Below, piece after piece: positions 1-5,557 of a DNA stretch of 6,075 nucleotides (position 1 is its first letter; each line of letters begins with the position of its first letter). The notes under the pieces are model-generated. The model saw nothing but the letters and a program-made list of their open reading frames with translations, did no database searches and was not told the origin of the DNA. Made by a program: the position numbers and the translations under genes. Source of the stretch: Syntrophomonadaceae bacterium (lineage in GTDB: Bacteria > Bacillota > Syntrophomonadia > Syntrophomonadales > Syntrophothermaceae); contig JARYMO010000097.1 of assembly GCA_029907055.1 (NCBI GenBank), positions 1 through 6,075 of the forward strand. The letters run 5' to 3'.

Positions 1-1529
1 GGCTGCAGGGGGCCCGGGAGGGCAAGCTGGTGCTGGTCACCGCCATCAACCCCACCCCGGCCGGCGAGGGCAAGACCACGGTGACCATCGGGCTGGGGCA
101 GGCGCTCAGCCGCGCCGGCCATCGCACCTGCATCGCCCTGCGCGAGCCTTCCCTGGGCCCCTGTTTCGGGGTCAAGGGCGGTGCCACCGGGGGAGGGCAC
201 TCCCAGGTGCTGCCCATGGAGGACATCAACCTGCACTTCACCGGCGACATTCACGCCGTGGGAAGTGCCCACAACCTGGCCGCTGACCTGCTGGACAACA
301 GCCTCTACTTCGACAACCCACTGGGCATCGACATCCACCGCATCGTCTGGCCCCGGGTCATCGACCTCAACGACCGCTTCCTGCGCCACATCGTGGTGGG
401 ACTGGGCGGGAGGGCGCACGGGGTGCCCCGCGAGAGCGGGTTCGACATTACCGTGGCCTCCGAGGTCATGGCCTGCCTGTGCCTGGCCGCCGACCTGGAC
501 GACCTGCGGGCCCGCCTGCAACGCATCATCGTGGCCTACAGCCGCAGCGGGGAGCCGGTCACCCTGGAGGACATCCGGGCGGTGGGGTCGATGGTGGTCT
601 TGCTCAAGGACGCCATCAAGCCCAACCTGGTACAGACCCTGGAACACACCCCGGCCTTCATCCACGGCGGGCCCTTCGCCAACATCGCGCACGGGTGCTC
701 GAGCCTCATCGCCACCCGCCTGGGCCTGAAGCTGGCAGACTACCTGGTCACCGAGGCCGGCTTCGGCGCCGACCTGGGGGCGGAGAAGTTCATGAACCTC
801 AAGAGCCGGTTGCTGGGGCGCGGCCCCGACGCGGTGGTGGTGGTGGCCTCGGTGCGGGCCCTGAAGATGCACGGGGGTCAGCCGCGGAACAGCCTGGGGC
901 AGGCGGACATCGCGGCGCTGGGCAGGGGGCTGGCCAACCTGGAGAAACACCTGGAGAACATCGCCGCCTTCGGGGTGCCGGTGGTGGTGGCGCTCAACCG
1001 CTTCCCCACCGACACCACTGCGGAGCTGGAACTGGTGCAGGCGCGCTGCGCCGAACTGGGGGTGCGCTGCGCCCTGGCCACGGTATGGGCCGATGGTGGG
1101 GCCGGCGGGGCCGAGCTGGCGGAGGCAGTGGTGGCCGCCTGCCACAGCCCCTCCAGCTTCCGCCACCTGTACGAACTGGACCAGCCGGTGGAAGCCAAGA
1201 TCGAAGCCATTGCCACCCGCATCTACGGGGCGGAGGGGGTGGACTACACCCCGGCAGCCAGGAAGGCCCTGCAGGACATCGACCGCCTGGGCTACTCGGG
1301 GCTGCCGGTCTGCGTGGCCAAGACCCAGTACTCGCTCTCCGACGACCCCACGCTGCTGGGGAGGCCGCGCGGCTTCCGGGTGACGGTGCGCGACGTGCGG
1401 TTGTCAGCCGGGGCAGGCTTCATCGTCCCCCTGATGGGCAACATCCTGACCATGCCCGGCCTTTCCCGCCACCCGGCGGCCTTTGCCATCGACATGGACG
1501 CGTCCGGTCGCATCGTGGGCCTGTTCTAG
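1..1529 (+). CDS. fhs: Formate--tetrahydrofolate ligase, 5'-truncated by window edge
   Basis: This enzyme (10-formyltetrahydrofolate synthetase) joins formate to tetrahydrofolate using ATP, giving 10-formyl-THF for purine synthesis and, after FolD, methylene-THF; in acetogens it serves the methyl branch of the Wood-Ljungdahl pathway. It is cytosolic. The open frame enters from the left edge (first full codon at base 3), so the GTG at 30 is not the true start. About 508 codons are present; the family is about 555 residues, so roughly 50 N-terminal residues are missing. Visible signatures are the nucleotide-binding loop PTPAGEGKTT (bases about 51-80), the block REPSLGPCFGVKGGATGGGH, EAGFGADLGAEKF, and VWADGGAGG, whose Trp (1086-1088) matches the folate-stacking Trp of the Moorella enzyme. 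The C-terminal MPGL and IVGLF end is intact. It ends 45 nt before folP and is probably cotranscribed with it. Function is certain at family level. Confidence 0.97.
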   Translation, partial: LQGAREGKLVLVTAINPTPAGEGKTTVTIGLGQALSRAGHRTCIALREPSLGPCFGVKGGATGGGHSQVLPMEDINLHFTGDIHAVGSAHNLAADLLDNSLYFDNPLGIDIHRIVWPRVIDLNDRFLRHIVVGLGGRAHGVPRESGFDITVASEVMACLCLAADLDDLRARLQRIIVAYSRSGEPVTLEDIRAVGSMVVLLKDAIKPNLVQTLEHTPAFIHGGPFANIAHGCSSLIATRLGLKLADYLVTEAGFGADLGAEKFMNLKSRLLGRGPDAVVVVASVRALKMHGGQPRNSLGQADIAALGRGLANLEKHLENIAAFGVPVVVALNRFPTDTTAELELVQARCAELGVRCALATVWADGGAGGAELAEAVVAACHSPSSFRHLYELDQPVEAKIEAIATRIYGAEGVDYTPAARKALQDIDRLGYSGLPVCVAKTQYSLSDDPTLLGRPRGFRVTVRDVRLSAGAGFIVPLMGNILTMPGLSRHPAAFAIDMDASGRIVGLF

Positions 1530-1533
1530 GGAG

Positions 1534-1555
1534 GCCGGCAGGCAGTGCCGCCGGC
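1534..1555 (+). other. Intercistronic hairpin between fhs and folP
   Basis: GCCGGC (1534-1539) can pair with GCCGGC (1550-1555), and inside it GGC (1541-1543) pairs with GCC (1547-1549). This gives nine G-C pairs, one bulged A (1540) and a three-base AGT loop. No T-run follows, so it is not a standard intrinsic terminator. The folP ribosome binding site begins two bases after it. It may protect or process the mRNA, or influence folP initiation. The pairing is read directly; the role is inference. Confidence 0.5.
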
Positions 1556-1556
1556 G

Positions 1557-1564
1557 AAGGAGGG
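1557..1564 (+). promoter_or_regulatory. Ribosome binding site of folP
   Basis: AAGGAGGG lies 10 nt before the GTG at 1575. It selects that start over the in-frame GTG at 1545, which sits in the loop of the preceding hairpin. Confidence 0.65.
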
Positions 1565-1574
1565 AAGGGGAGCG

Positions 1575-2759
1575 GTGAAGGGACACCACCCGGTGCGCAT
1601 CGACAGCCTGGCCCAGGCCCAGGCCTTGCTGCGCGAGATCGGGGCCGACGACTTCGGGGTCAAGTGGATGGCCCCCAAGGCCGTGTTCAGGGCGGTCAAG
1701 CTCAAGGACATCCCCTGCCGCGCCGCCAACATCATCAAGCAGGAGATGCTCTCCAAGGGTGGGGAGGCGGCGGTGCGGCGCGACGCGGTGTCCGGTCAGG
1801 GCAGCACCGACGTGCTGCTGCTGGGGACGCTGCGCCAGTACCGCGAGCTGGTGGGCAAGCTGGCGCTGCAGCCCTTCGGCCTCAAGGCCCTGGCCGAAGA
1901 CCTCTCCCGCCTGCTGGAGGGCCTGGAGCCGGCCGGCGGCCGGATGATGCCCCTGCCCGGCGGTCGTCAGCTGGAAGTGGGCGGCCGCACGCTGGTGATG
2001 GGGGTGCTGAACGTGACCCCCGACTCCTTCTCCGACGGCGGGCGCTACCTGCAGCTGGACGCGGCCCGGGCGCGGGCGGCGGCCATGGTGGAGGAAGGGG
2101 CGGACCTGGTCGACGTGGGCGGCATGTCCACCCGGCCCGGGCACCAGGTGGTGCCGGCGGAAGAGGAACTGCGGCGGGTGCTGCCAGTGGTGGAGCGGCT
2201 GGCTGCCGAGTTGCCAGTGCCGGTGTCGGTGGACACCAACAAGGGGGAGGTGGCGGCGGCCTGCCTGCAGGCGGGAGCGCACCTCATCAACGACGTCAGC
2301 GGAACCGACCCTGACCCCGCCCTGCTGCAGGCCACCGCGGCGGCCGGGGCCGGGCTCATCATCATGCACAGCCGCCGGGTGGTCGATGCGGAGCAGCTGG
2401 TGGACCAGGTGGTGGGGGACCTGGCGGAGGCGGTGGCGCGGGCAGAGGCGGCGGGCGTGGATGGCGCGCGGCTGATGGTCGACCCCGGCATCGGCTTTGG
2501 CAAGACCGCCGAGCAGAACCTGGAGGTGGTGCGCCGCCTGTACGACCTGCAGGGACTGGGGCGGCCGGTGGTGCTGGGCACCTCGCGCAAGTCGTTCATC
2601 GGCCACGTGCTCGACCTGCCGGTGGAGGAACGGCTGGAAGGCAGCCTGGCCACCGTGGCGGCCGGCATCATGCAGGGGGTGCAGGTGGTGAGGGTGCACG
2701 ACGTGCGTGCTACCCGCCGCCTGGCTGACATGCTGGACCGGCTGCGCGACGGGGGGTGA
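1575..2759 (+). CDS. folP: Dihydropteroate synthase with extra N-terminal domain
   Basis: It condenses 6-hydroxymethyl-dihydropterin pyrophosphate with p-aminobenzoate to give dihydropteroate, the sulfonamide-sensitive step of folate synthesis. With the GTG at 1575 the protein is 394 aa, against about 270-290 for the catalytic domain alone. Residues about 1-115 form an extra domain (landmarks APKAVFRAVKLKDIP, AANIIKQEMLSKGGEAAV, STDVLLLGT, LQPFGLKALAEDL) that I recall from clostridial FolP proteins and whose function I do not know. The TIM-barrel follows with GVLNVTPDSFSDGG (143-156), DVGGMSTRPG (180-189), VSVDTNK (217-223), INDVSG (238-243), DPGIGFGK (303-310), GTSRKSFIG (335-343, pterin-pyrophosphate contact) and RVHDV (373-377). 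The second motif has Met where many enzymes have Glu (GGESTRPG). A longer form from GTG 1545 adds 10 residues but fits the ribosome binding site less well. The stop overlaps the folB start. Confidence 0.96.
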   Translation: MKGHHPVRIDSLAQAQALLREIGADDFGVKWMAPKAVFRAVKLKDIPCRAANIIKQEMLSKGGEAAVRRDAVSGQGSTDVLLLGTLRQYRELVGKLALQPFGLKALAEDLSRLLEGLEPAGGRMMPLPGGRQLEVGGRTLVMGVLNVTPDSFSDGGRYLQLDAARARAAAMVEEGADLVDVGGMSTRPGHQVVPAEEELRRVLPVVERLAAELPVPVSVDTNKGEVAAACLQAGAHLINDVSGTDPDPALLQATAAAGAGLIIMHSRRVVDAEQLVDQVVGDLAEAVARAEAAGVDGARLMVDPGIGFGKTAEQNLEVVRRLYDLQGLGRPVVLGTSRKSFIGHVLDLPVEERLEGSLATVAAGIMQGVQVVRVHDVRATRRLADMLDRLRDGG

Positions 2760-3136
2760 GCGGGGTGGGCGACACCCTGCTGCTGGTGGGAATGACCTTT
2801 CGCGGACGGCACGGCGTCCTTCCCCGCGAGCGCGAGCAGGGCCAGCCCTTCGTGGTGGACTGCCGCCTGCACCTGGACCTGGCGGAAGCAGGGGCCCGGG
2901 ACGACCTGGCGTGCAGTGTCGACTACGCCGAGGTGTACCGGGCGGTGCGCGAGGTGGTGGAGGGACCGCCCCTGCAGCTGGTGGAGGCGGTGGCGGAGGC
3001 TATTGCCCGGCGCATCCTGCAGGACCACTCCCGCGTGGAGGGGGTGGAGGTGACCGTGAAGAAGCCCCGGGCCCCTCTGGGCGGGCGCTTCGAGTACGTG
3101 GGAGCCAGCGTCGCCCGATGGCGGGGGCCGCGGTGA
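2756..3136 (+). CDS. folB: Dihydroneopterin aldolase
   Basis: It cleaves 7,8-dihydroneopterin to 6-hydroxymethyl-7,8-dihydropterin and glycolaldehyde, supplying the substrate of FolK. The protein is 126 aa, normal for the family, and forms a homo-oligomeric T-fold in the cytosol. Comparison with the recalled Staphylococcus aureus enzyme places the key residues: Glu25 in HGVLPRE (S. aureus Glu22), Tyr57 in SVDYAEV, Glu77 in QLVEAVAE, and a catalytic Lys in VTVKKP (102 or 103; S. aureus Lys100). The chosen start is the GTG at 2756, which shares GTGA with the folP stop. A second in-frame GTG at 2765 would give a protein three residues shorter. Neither has a strong Shine-Dalgarno, so translation is probably coupled to folP. 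Confidence 0.95.
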   Translation: MSGVGDTLLLVGMTFRGRHGVLPREREQGQPFVVDCRLHLDLAEAGARDDLACSVDYAEVYRAVREVVEGPPLQLVEAVAEAIARRILQDHSRVEGVEVTVKKPRAPLGGRFEYVGASVARWRGPR

Positions 3137-3669
3137 GCACGCGGGCCTACCTGGGGCTGGGCTCCAACCTGGGCGACCGCTGCCGCAACCTGGCGCGGGC
3201 GCTTGAGCTGCTGGAGCGGCGCGGTGCCGGGCGGGTAGCAGCTGCCTCCTCGCGCTACCTGACCTCCCCCTGGGGCCGGACCGACCAGCCCCCTTTCCTG
3301 AACCAGGTGGTGGCCCTGGACACCGAGCTCGGCGCCGAGGAGCTGCTGCGGCTGGTGCAGCAGGTGGAGGAGGAGATGGGGCGCGAGCGGCGGGAGCCTT
3401 GGGGGCCCCGCGTCATCGACATTGACCTGTTGCTGTACGGACAGGCGCGCATCGCCAGCCCGGGGCTGACCGTGCCCCACCCCTGGCTGACGCAGCGCGC
3501 CTTCGTGCTCATTCCCCTGCTGGAGCTCTGGCCCCAGGCCAGCCTGCCGGACGGGCGTCCGCTGGCGGCTGCCCTGCGCAGGCTGGAGGAGCGGGGGGAA
3601 ATCGGTTGTGTGCAAAAACTGAGCTGTGCTAAAATAAACGCACATGAAATGGGCGGAAAAACGGAATAG
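3118..3669 (+). CDS. folK: 2-amino-4-hydroxy-6-hydroxymethyldihydropteridine pyrophosphokinase
   Basis: This enzyme (HPPK) transfers pyrophosphate from ATP to 6-hydroxymethyl-dihydropterin, making the substrate of FolP. From ATG 3118 it is 183 aa. Signatures: AYLGLGSNLGDR at the N-terminus, SSRYLTSPWGRTDQPPFLNQV, then EPWGPRVIDIDLLLYG with the metal-binding Asp101 and Asp103, and VPHPWLTQRAFVLIPL. The start is ambiguous. ATG 3118 overlaps folB by 19 nt. GTG 3133 overlaps the folB stop as GTGA, like folP/folB, and puts the usual five residues before YLGLGSN. The last 20 or so residues (after LEERGE) lie beyond the usual family end and are encoded by an AT-rich stretch holding a probable promoter, so this tail may have no role. 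It is the last fol gene here; folE and folC are not in the window. Confidence 0.95.
   Translation: MAGAAVSTRAYLGLGSNLGDRCRNLARALELLERRGAGRVAAASSRYLTSPWGRTDQPPFLNQVVALDTELGAEELLRLVQQVEEEMGRERREPWGPRVIDIDLLLYGQARIASPGLTVPHPWLTQRAFVLIPLLELWPQASLPDGRPLAAALRRLEERGEIGCVQKLSCAKINAHEMGGKTE
3606..3635 (+). promoter_or_regulatory. Probable sigma-A type promoter of the pan operon, inside folK 3' end
   Basis: A -35-like TTGTGT (3606-3611) is followed after 18 nt by TAAAAT (3630-3635), which matches TATAAT at five of six positions. TGC (3627-3629) immediately before it forms an extended -10 element. It lies in the most AT-rich stretch of an otherwise very GC-rich window. The predicted transcript start is near 3642, giving a leader of about 150 nt before the GTG at 3796. 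The match is seen directly; activity is inferred. Confidence 0.6.
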
Positions 3670-3738
3670 GCTTTCTCCCGCCGCTATCCTGAGAGTGGAG
3701 CTGCTTGTATCCCCCCCGGGGAGCAAGACGGAACACCG

Positions 3739-3774
3739 CCCGGGCCAGGCGCCAGGACCGTGGCGCGGGCCGGG
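3739..3774 (+). other. GC-rich hairpin just upstream of the DUF2520 gene
   Basis: GCGCC (3749-3753) pairs with GGCGC (3762-3766) around an eight-base loop. CC and G (3744-3746) pair with 3768-3770, and CCCG (3739-3742) pairs with CGGG (3771-3774), leaving G3743 bulged. This is about 12 G-C pairs. No T-run follows, so it is not a canonical terminator. It ends six bases before the ribosome binding site and could be the expression platform of the leader, which is inference. Confidence 0.45.
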
Positions 3775-3780
3775 ATGGGT

Positions 3781-3787
3781 AAGGAGG
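3781..3787 (+). promoter_or_regulatory. Ribosome binding site of the DUF2520 gene
   Basis: AAGGAGG lies eight nt before the GTG at 3796 and decides that start over the upstream in-frame GTG 3760 and ATG 3775, which have no comparable site. Confidence 0.75.
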
Positions 3788-3795
3788 TCGGACCG

Positions 3796-4686
3796 GTGAC
3801 CGGGAAGGTCGGCATAATCGGGGCGGGAGTGGTAGGAACTGCCGTGGGCGTGATTCTTCACCGCCAGGGATGGGAGATTACGGGCGTGTACGACGTGCGG
3901 CCTGAATCTACTGCGCACCTGGCAGCGAAGGTGGGTGCGCGCCGCGCCGGCTCACCCACGGAAGTTGCTCGCTCTGCGGACGTCGTCTTCGTTACCACCT
4001 CGGACTCGGCCATACAAGAGGTGGTATCTGTCGTTGGGAGGGAAGGAGGGTTTCGACCGGGGCAGGTGGTCGTGCACATGAGCGGGGCGCTCAGCTCGGC
4101 TGTGTTGGGAGCGGCCCGCGATGCCGGCGCGATCGTCCTGTCGGTGCACCCCTTGCAGTCATTTGCCAGCGTGGAGCGGGCGGTGAGCAACCTGCCCGGC
4201 TCGGTATTCAGCATCGAGGGAGACGAGCGCGGGTACGAGGACGCCCGCCGCATCGTGGAGGCCCTGGGAGGGGAGTACTTCTTCATCTCCGCCGCGGCCA
4301 AGCCCCTCTACCACGCGGCGGCCTGCGTGGTGTCCAACTACCTGGTCACGGTCATCGACCTGGGGCTGGGCCTGATGGAAGCCGCCGGCATACCCCGCCG
4401 GCAGGCGCTCAAGGCCGTGTTGCCGCTGGTCCAGGGCACGGTGGCCAACATCGCCGCCGTGGGCATCCCTGCTGCCCTGACCGGCCCCATCGCGCGTGGA
4501 GACGCGGCCACCGTGCAGACCCACCTGGCCGCCATGCAGGACCTGTACCCGCAGGCCCTCCCCCTCTACGCCCTGCTGGGGGAGCACACCGCGCAGGTGG
4601 CGGAAGCCAAGGGAACCATTGATGCACAGATGCGCCGGCACCTGCAGGAGCTCCTGCGCGGGGTGCGGGAACGCAGCCAAGGGTGA
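3796..4686 (+). CDS. Rossmann-like/DUF2520 protein, candidate ketopantoate reductase (PanG-like)
   Basis: The 296-aa protein has an N-terminal dinucleotide-binding fold with GIIGAGVVGTAVG (6-18), an acidic residue after strand 2 (YDVRPES, Asp33), VTTSD (66-70), HMSGA (94-98) and SVHPLQSFA (116-124). A helical C-terminal domain follows with AKPLYHAAA (168-176, Lys169), SNYL (180-183) and LTGPIARGD (228-236). This is the arrangement of the Rossmann-like/DUF2520 family, distantly related to ketopantoate reductases and 6-phosphogluconate dehydrogenase-like enzymes. No panE is visible, and the gene lies directly before panB and panC, so the best inference is NAD(P)H-dependent reduction of ketopantoate to pantoate, as reported for PanG of Francisella. 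I believe but cannot verify that PanG belongs to this family. Start GTG 3796 is set by the strong ribosome binding site. Codons 1-124 are much less GC3-biased than the rest. It ends 13 nt before panB. Confidence 0.85.
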   Translation: MTGKVGIIGAGVVGTAVGVILHRQGWEITGVYDVRPESTAHLAAKVGARRAGSPTEVARSADVVFVTTSDSAIQEVVSVVGREGGFRPGQVVVHMSGALSSAVLGAARDAGAIVLSVHPLQSFASVERAVSNLPGSVFSIEGDERGYEDARRIVEALGGEYFFISAAAKPLYHAAACVVSNYLVTVIDLGLGLMEAAGIPRRQALKAVLPLVQGTVANIAAVGIPAALTGPIARGDAATVQTHLAAMQDLYPQALPLYALLGEHTAQVAEAKGTIDAQMRRHLQELLRGVRERSQG

Positions 4687-4690
4687 GGAG
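4685..4690 (+). promoter_or_regulatory. Ribosome binding site of panB
   Basis: GAGGAG overlaps the stop codon of the DUF2520 gene and lies nine nt before the GTG at 4700. The in-frame TTG at 4691 directly abuts it and is too close to be the start. Confidence 0.65.
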
Positions 4691-4699
4691 TTGATACGA

Positions 4700-5530
4700 G
4701 TGGCACGAGTGACGACCGCCGGACTCAGGTTCAAGAAGGCCAACAAGGAGAAGATCACCATGCTGACCGCCTACGACTACTCGCTGGCGGCCATGGTGGA
4801 CGAGGCAGGCATCGACGTCATCCTGGTGGGGGATTCCCTGGGCATGGTGGTGCTGGGCTACGACAGCACCCTGCCGGTGACCATGGACGACATGATCCAC
4901 CACACGCGGGCGGTGGCGCGGGGGGCCAAGAACAGCCTCATCGTCGCCGACATGCCGTTCTTGTCCTACCATGTTTCCATTCCCGAGGCCATCCGCAACG
5001 CCGGGCGCTGCATCCAGGAGGGGGGCGCACAGGCGGTGAAGCTGGAGGGCGGGGAGGAACGGGTGGACACCATCAAGGCCATCCTCGACGCCCAGATCCC
5101 GGTGATGGGGCACATCGGCCTGACCCCGCAGTCGGTCCACCAGCTGGGGGGCTTCAAGGTGCAGGGCAAGGACCTGGAGGGGGCCAACAAGCTCATCCGC
5201 GACGCACGGGCCCTGGATGCCGCGGGGGTGTTTTCCATCGTGCTGGAATGCGTGCCGGCGGCGCTGGCGGCCCGCATCACCGCCGAGGTCTCCTGTCCCA
5301 CCATCGGCATTGGCGCGGGGCCGGACTGCGACGGGCAGGTGCTGGTCATCAACGACGTGCTGGGGATGTACAAGGGGCATATTCCCAAGTTTGTCAAGAA
5401 GTTTGCCAACCTGGAGCCCCTCATCAACGCCGCCCTGCGCGCGTACAAGGAAGAGGTGGAGCGGGGGGACTTCCCGGCTGCCGAGCACTGCTTCACCATC
5501 AGTGACGAGGTCCTGGAGAAACTGTACTAG
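4700..5530 (+). CDS. panB: 3-methyl-2-oxobutanoate hydroxymethyltransferase (ketopantoate hydroxymethyltransferase)
   Basis: It transfers a hydroxymethyl group from 5,10-methylene-THF to 2-oxoisovalerate, making ketopantoate, the first committed step toward pantothenate and coenzyme A. The protein is 276 aa, within the normal range (about 260-280). The metal ligands are visible as Asp45 in VGDSLGMV, Asp84 in VADMPF and Glu116 in KLEGG, and the catalytic Glu183 in LECVP, all in the spacing of the E. coli enzyme. Other family blocks are LTAYDY (22-27), GHIGLTPQSVHQLGGFKVQG (137-156) and TIGIGAG (201-207). Start GTG 4700 is chosen from the GAGGAG site overlapping the previous stop. The gene ends with a double in-frame stop (TAG TGA) inside an 8-bp tandem repeat. 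As a folate-dependent enzyme it links the pan genes to the fhs-fol genes to the left. Confidence 0.97.
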   Translation: MARVTTAGLRFKKANKEKITMLTAYDYSLAAMVDEAGIDVILVGDSLGMVVLGYDSTLPVTMDDMIHHTRAVARGAKNSLIVADMPFLSYHVSIPEAIRNAGRCIQEGGAQAVKLEGGEERVDTIKAILDAQIPVMGHIGLTPQSVHQLGGFKVQGKDLEGANKLIRDARALDAAGVFSIVLECVPAALAARITAEVSCPTIGIGAGPDCDGQVLVINDVLGMYKGHIPKFVKKFANLEPLINAALRAYKEEVERGDFPAAEHCFTISDEVLEKLY

Positions 5531-5541
5531 TGAACTAGTGA
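5526..5541 (+). repeat. 8-bp tandem duplication across the panB stop
   Basis: ACTAGTGA occurs twice, perfectly and back to back (5526-5533, 5534-5541). The first copy contains the panB stop TAG and an immediate second in-frame TGA. It is likely a small slippage duplication in the panB-panC gap. No function is evident. Confidence 0.8.
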
Positions 5542-5546
5542 AACCG

Positions 5547-5552
5547 AGGAGG
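5547..5552 (+). promoter_or_regulatory. Ribosome binding site of panC
   Basis: AGGAGG lies five nt before the ATG at 5558, an unambiguous start and one of the strongest sites in the window. Confidence 0.75.
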
Positions 5553-5557
5553 AGAGC

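Larger units (their letters stand above)
3642..3795 (+). promoter_or_regulatory. Structured 5' leader of the pan operon (candidate pan RNA or riboswitch-like element)
   Basis: The region between folK and the DUF2520 gene can fold into successive hairpins. One pairs 3663-3669 with 3684-3689 (GGA-A-TAG with CTATCC, one bulged A). The next pairs 3701-3713 with 3718-3731, with a bulged A at 3728, an A-A mismatch (3709/3722) and a CCCC loop; GTG/CAC (3695-3697, 3734-3736) can extend it across a GAG/AA internal loop. A third, very GC-rich hairpin spans 3739-3774. The known pan RNA motif is a hairpin with two conserved bulged adenosines, often in tandem, upstream of pantothenate genes in Bacillota and others, so position and form agree. 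I cannot confirm the consensus match from memory. I see no T-box or SAM, TPP or THF riboswitch core. Confidence 0.4.

Noticed and set aside
479..2314. Plus-strand open frame of 611 codons in another frame across fhs and folP
   Set aside because: It spans two real genes and their gap, and is a Gly/Arg/Pro/Ala-rich low-complexity translation typical of an out-of-frame reading.
1404..2699. Open frame of 431 codons on the minus strand opposite folP
   Set aside because: It is an antisense shadow of folP with biased composition and no domain; stop codons are rare in all frames at this GC content.
3684..3700. SAM-I riboswitch-like start (CTATCCTGAGAGTGG)
   Set aside because: The conserved downstream core (GATGAAACCCGGCAACC-like) is absent, so this is a chance resemblance.
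3725..3745. T-box-like antiterminator motif (CGGAACACCGC)
   Set aside because: It resembles the GGGTGGNACCGCG core only loosely, has an insertion, and no stem I, specifier loop or terminator with a T-run is present.
3739..3774. Intrinsic terminator of the fol operon
   Set aside because: The stem is strong but is followed by ATGGGTAAGG rather than a T-run, and it lies inside the leader of the next genes.
3644..3799. Possible 51-codon leader peptide (ATG 3644) whose TGA stop overlaps the DUF2520 GTG start
   Set aside because: It has no ribosome binding site, would begin only about two bases after the predicted transcript start, and its sequence resembles noncoding readthrough. Kept as a possibility only if relatives conserve the frame.
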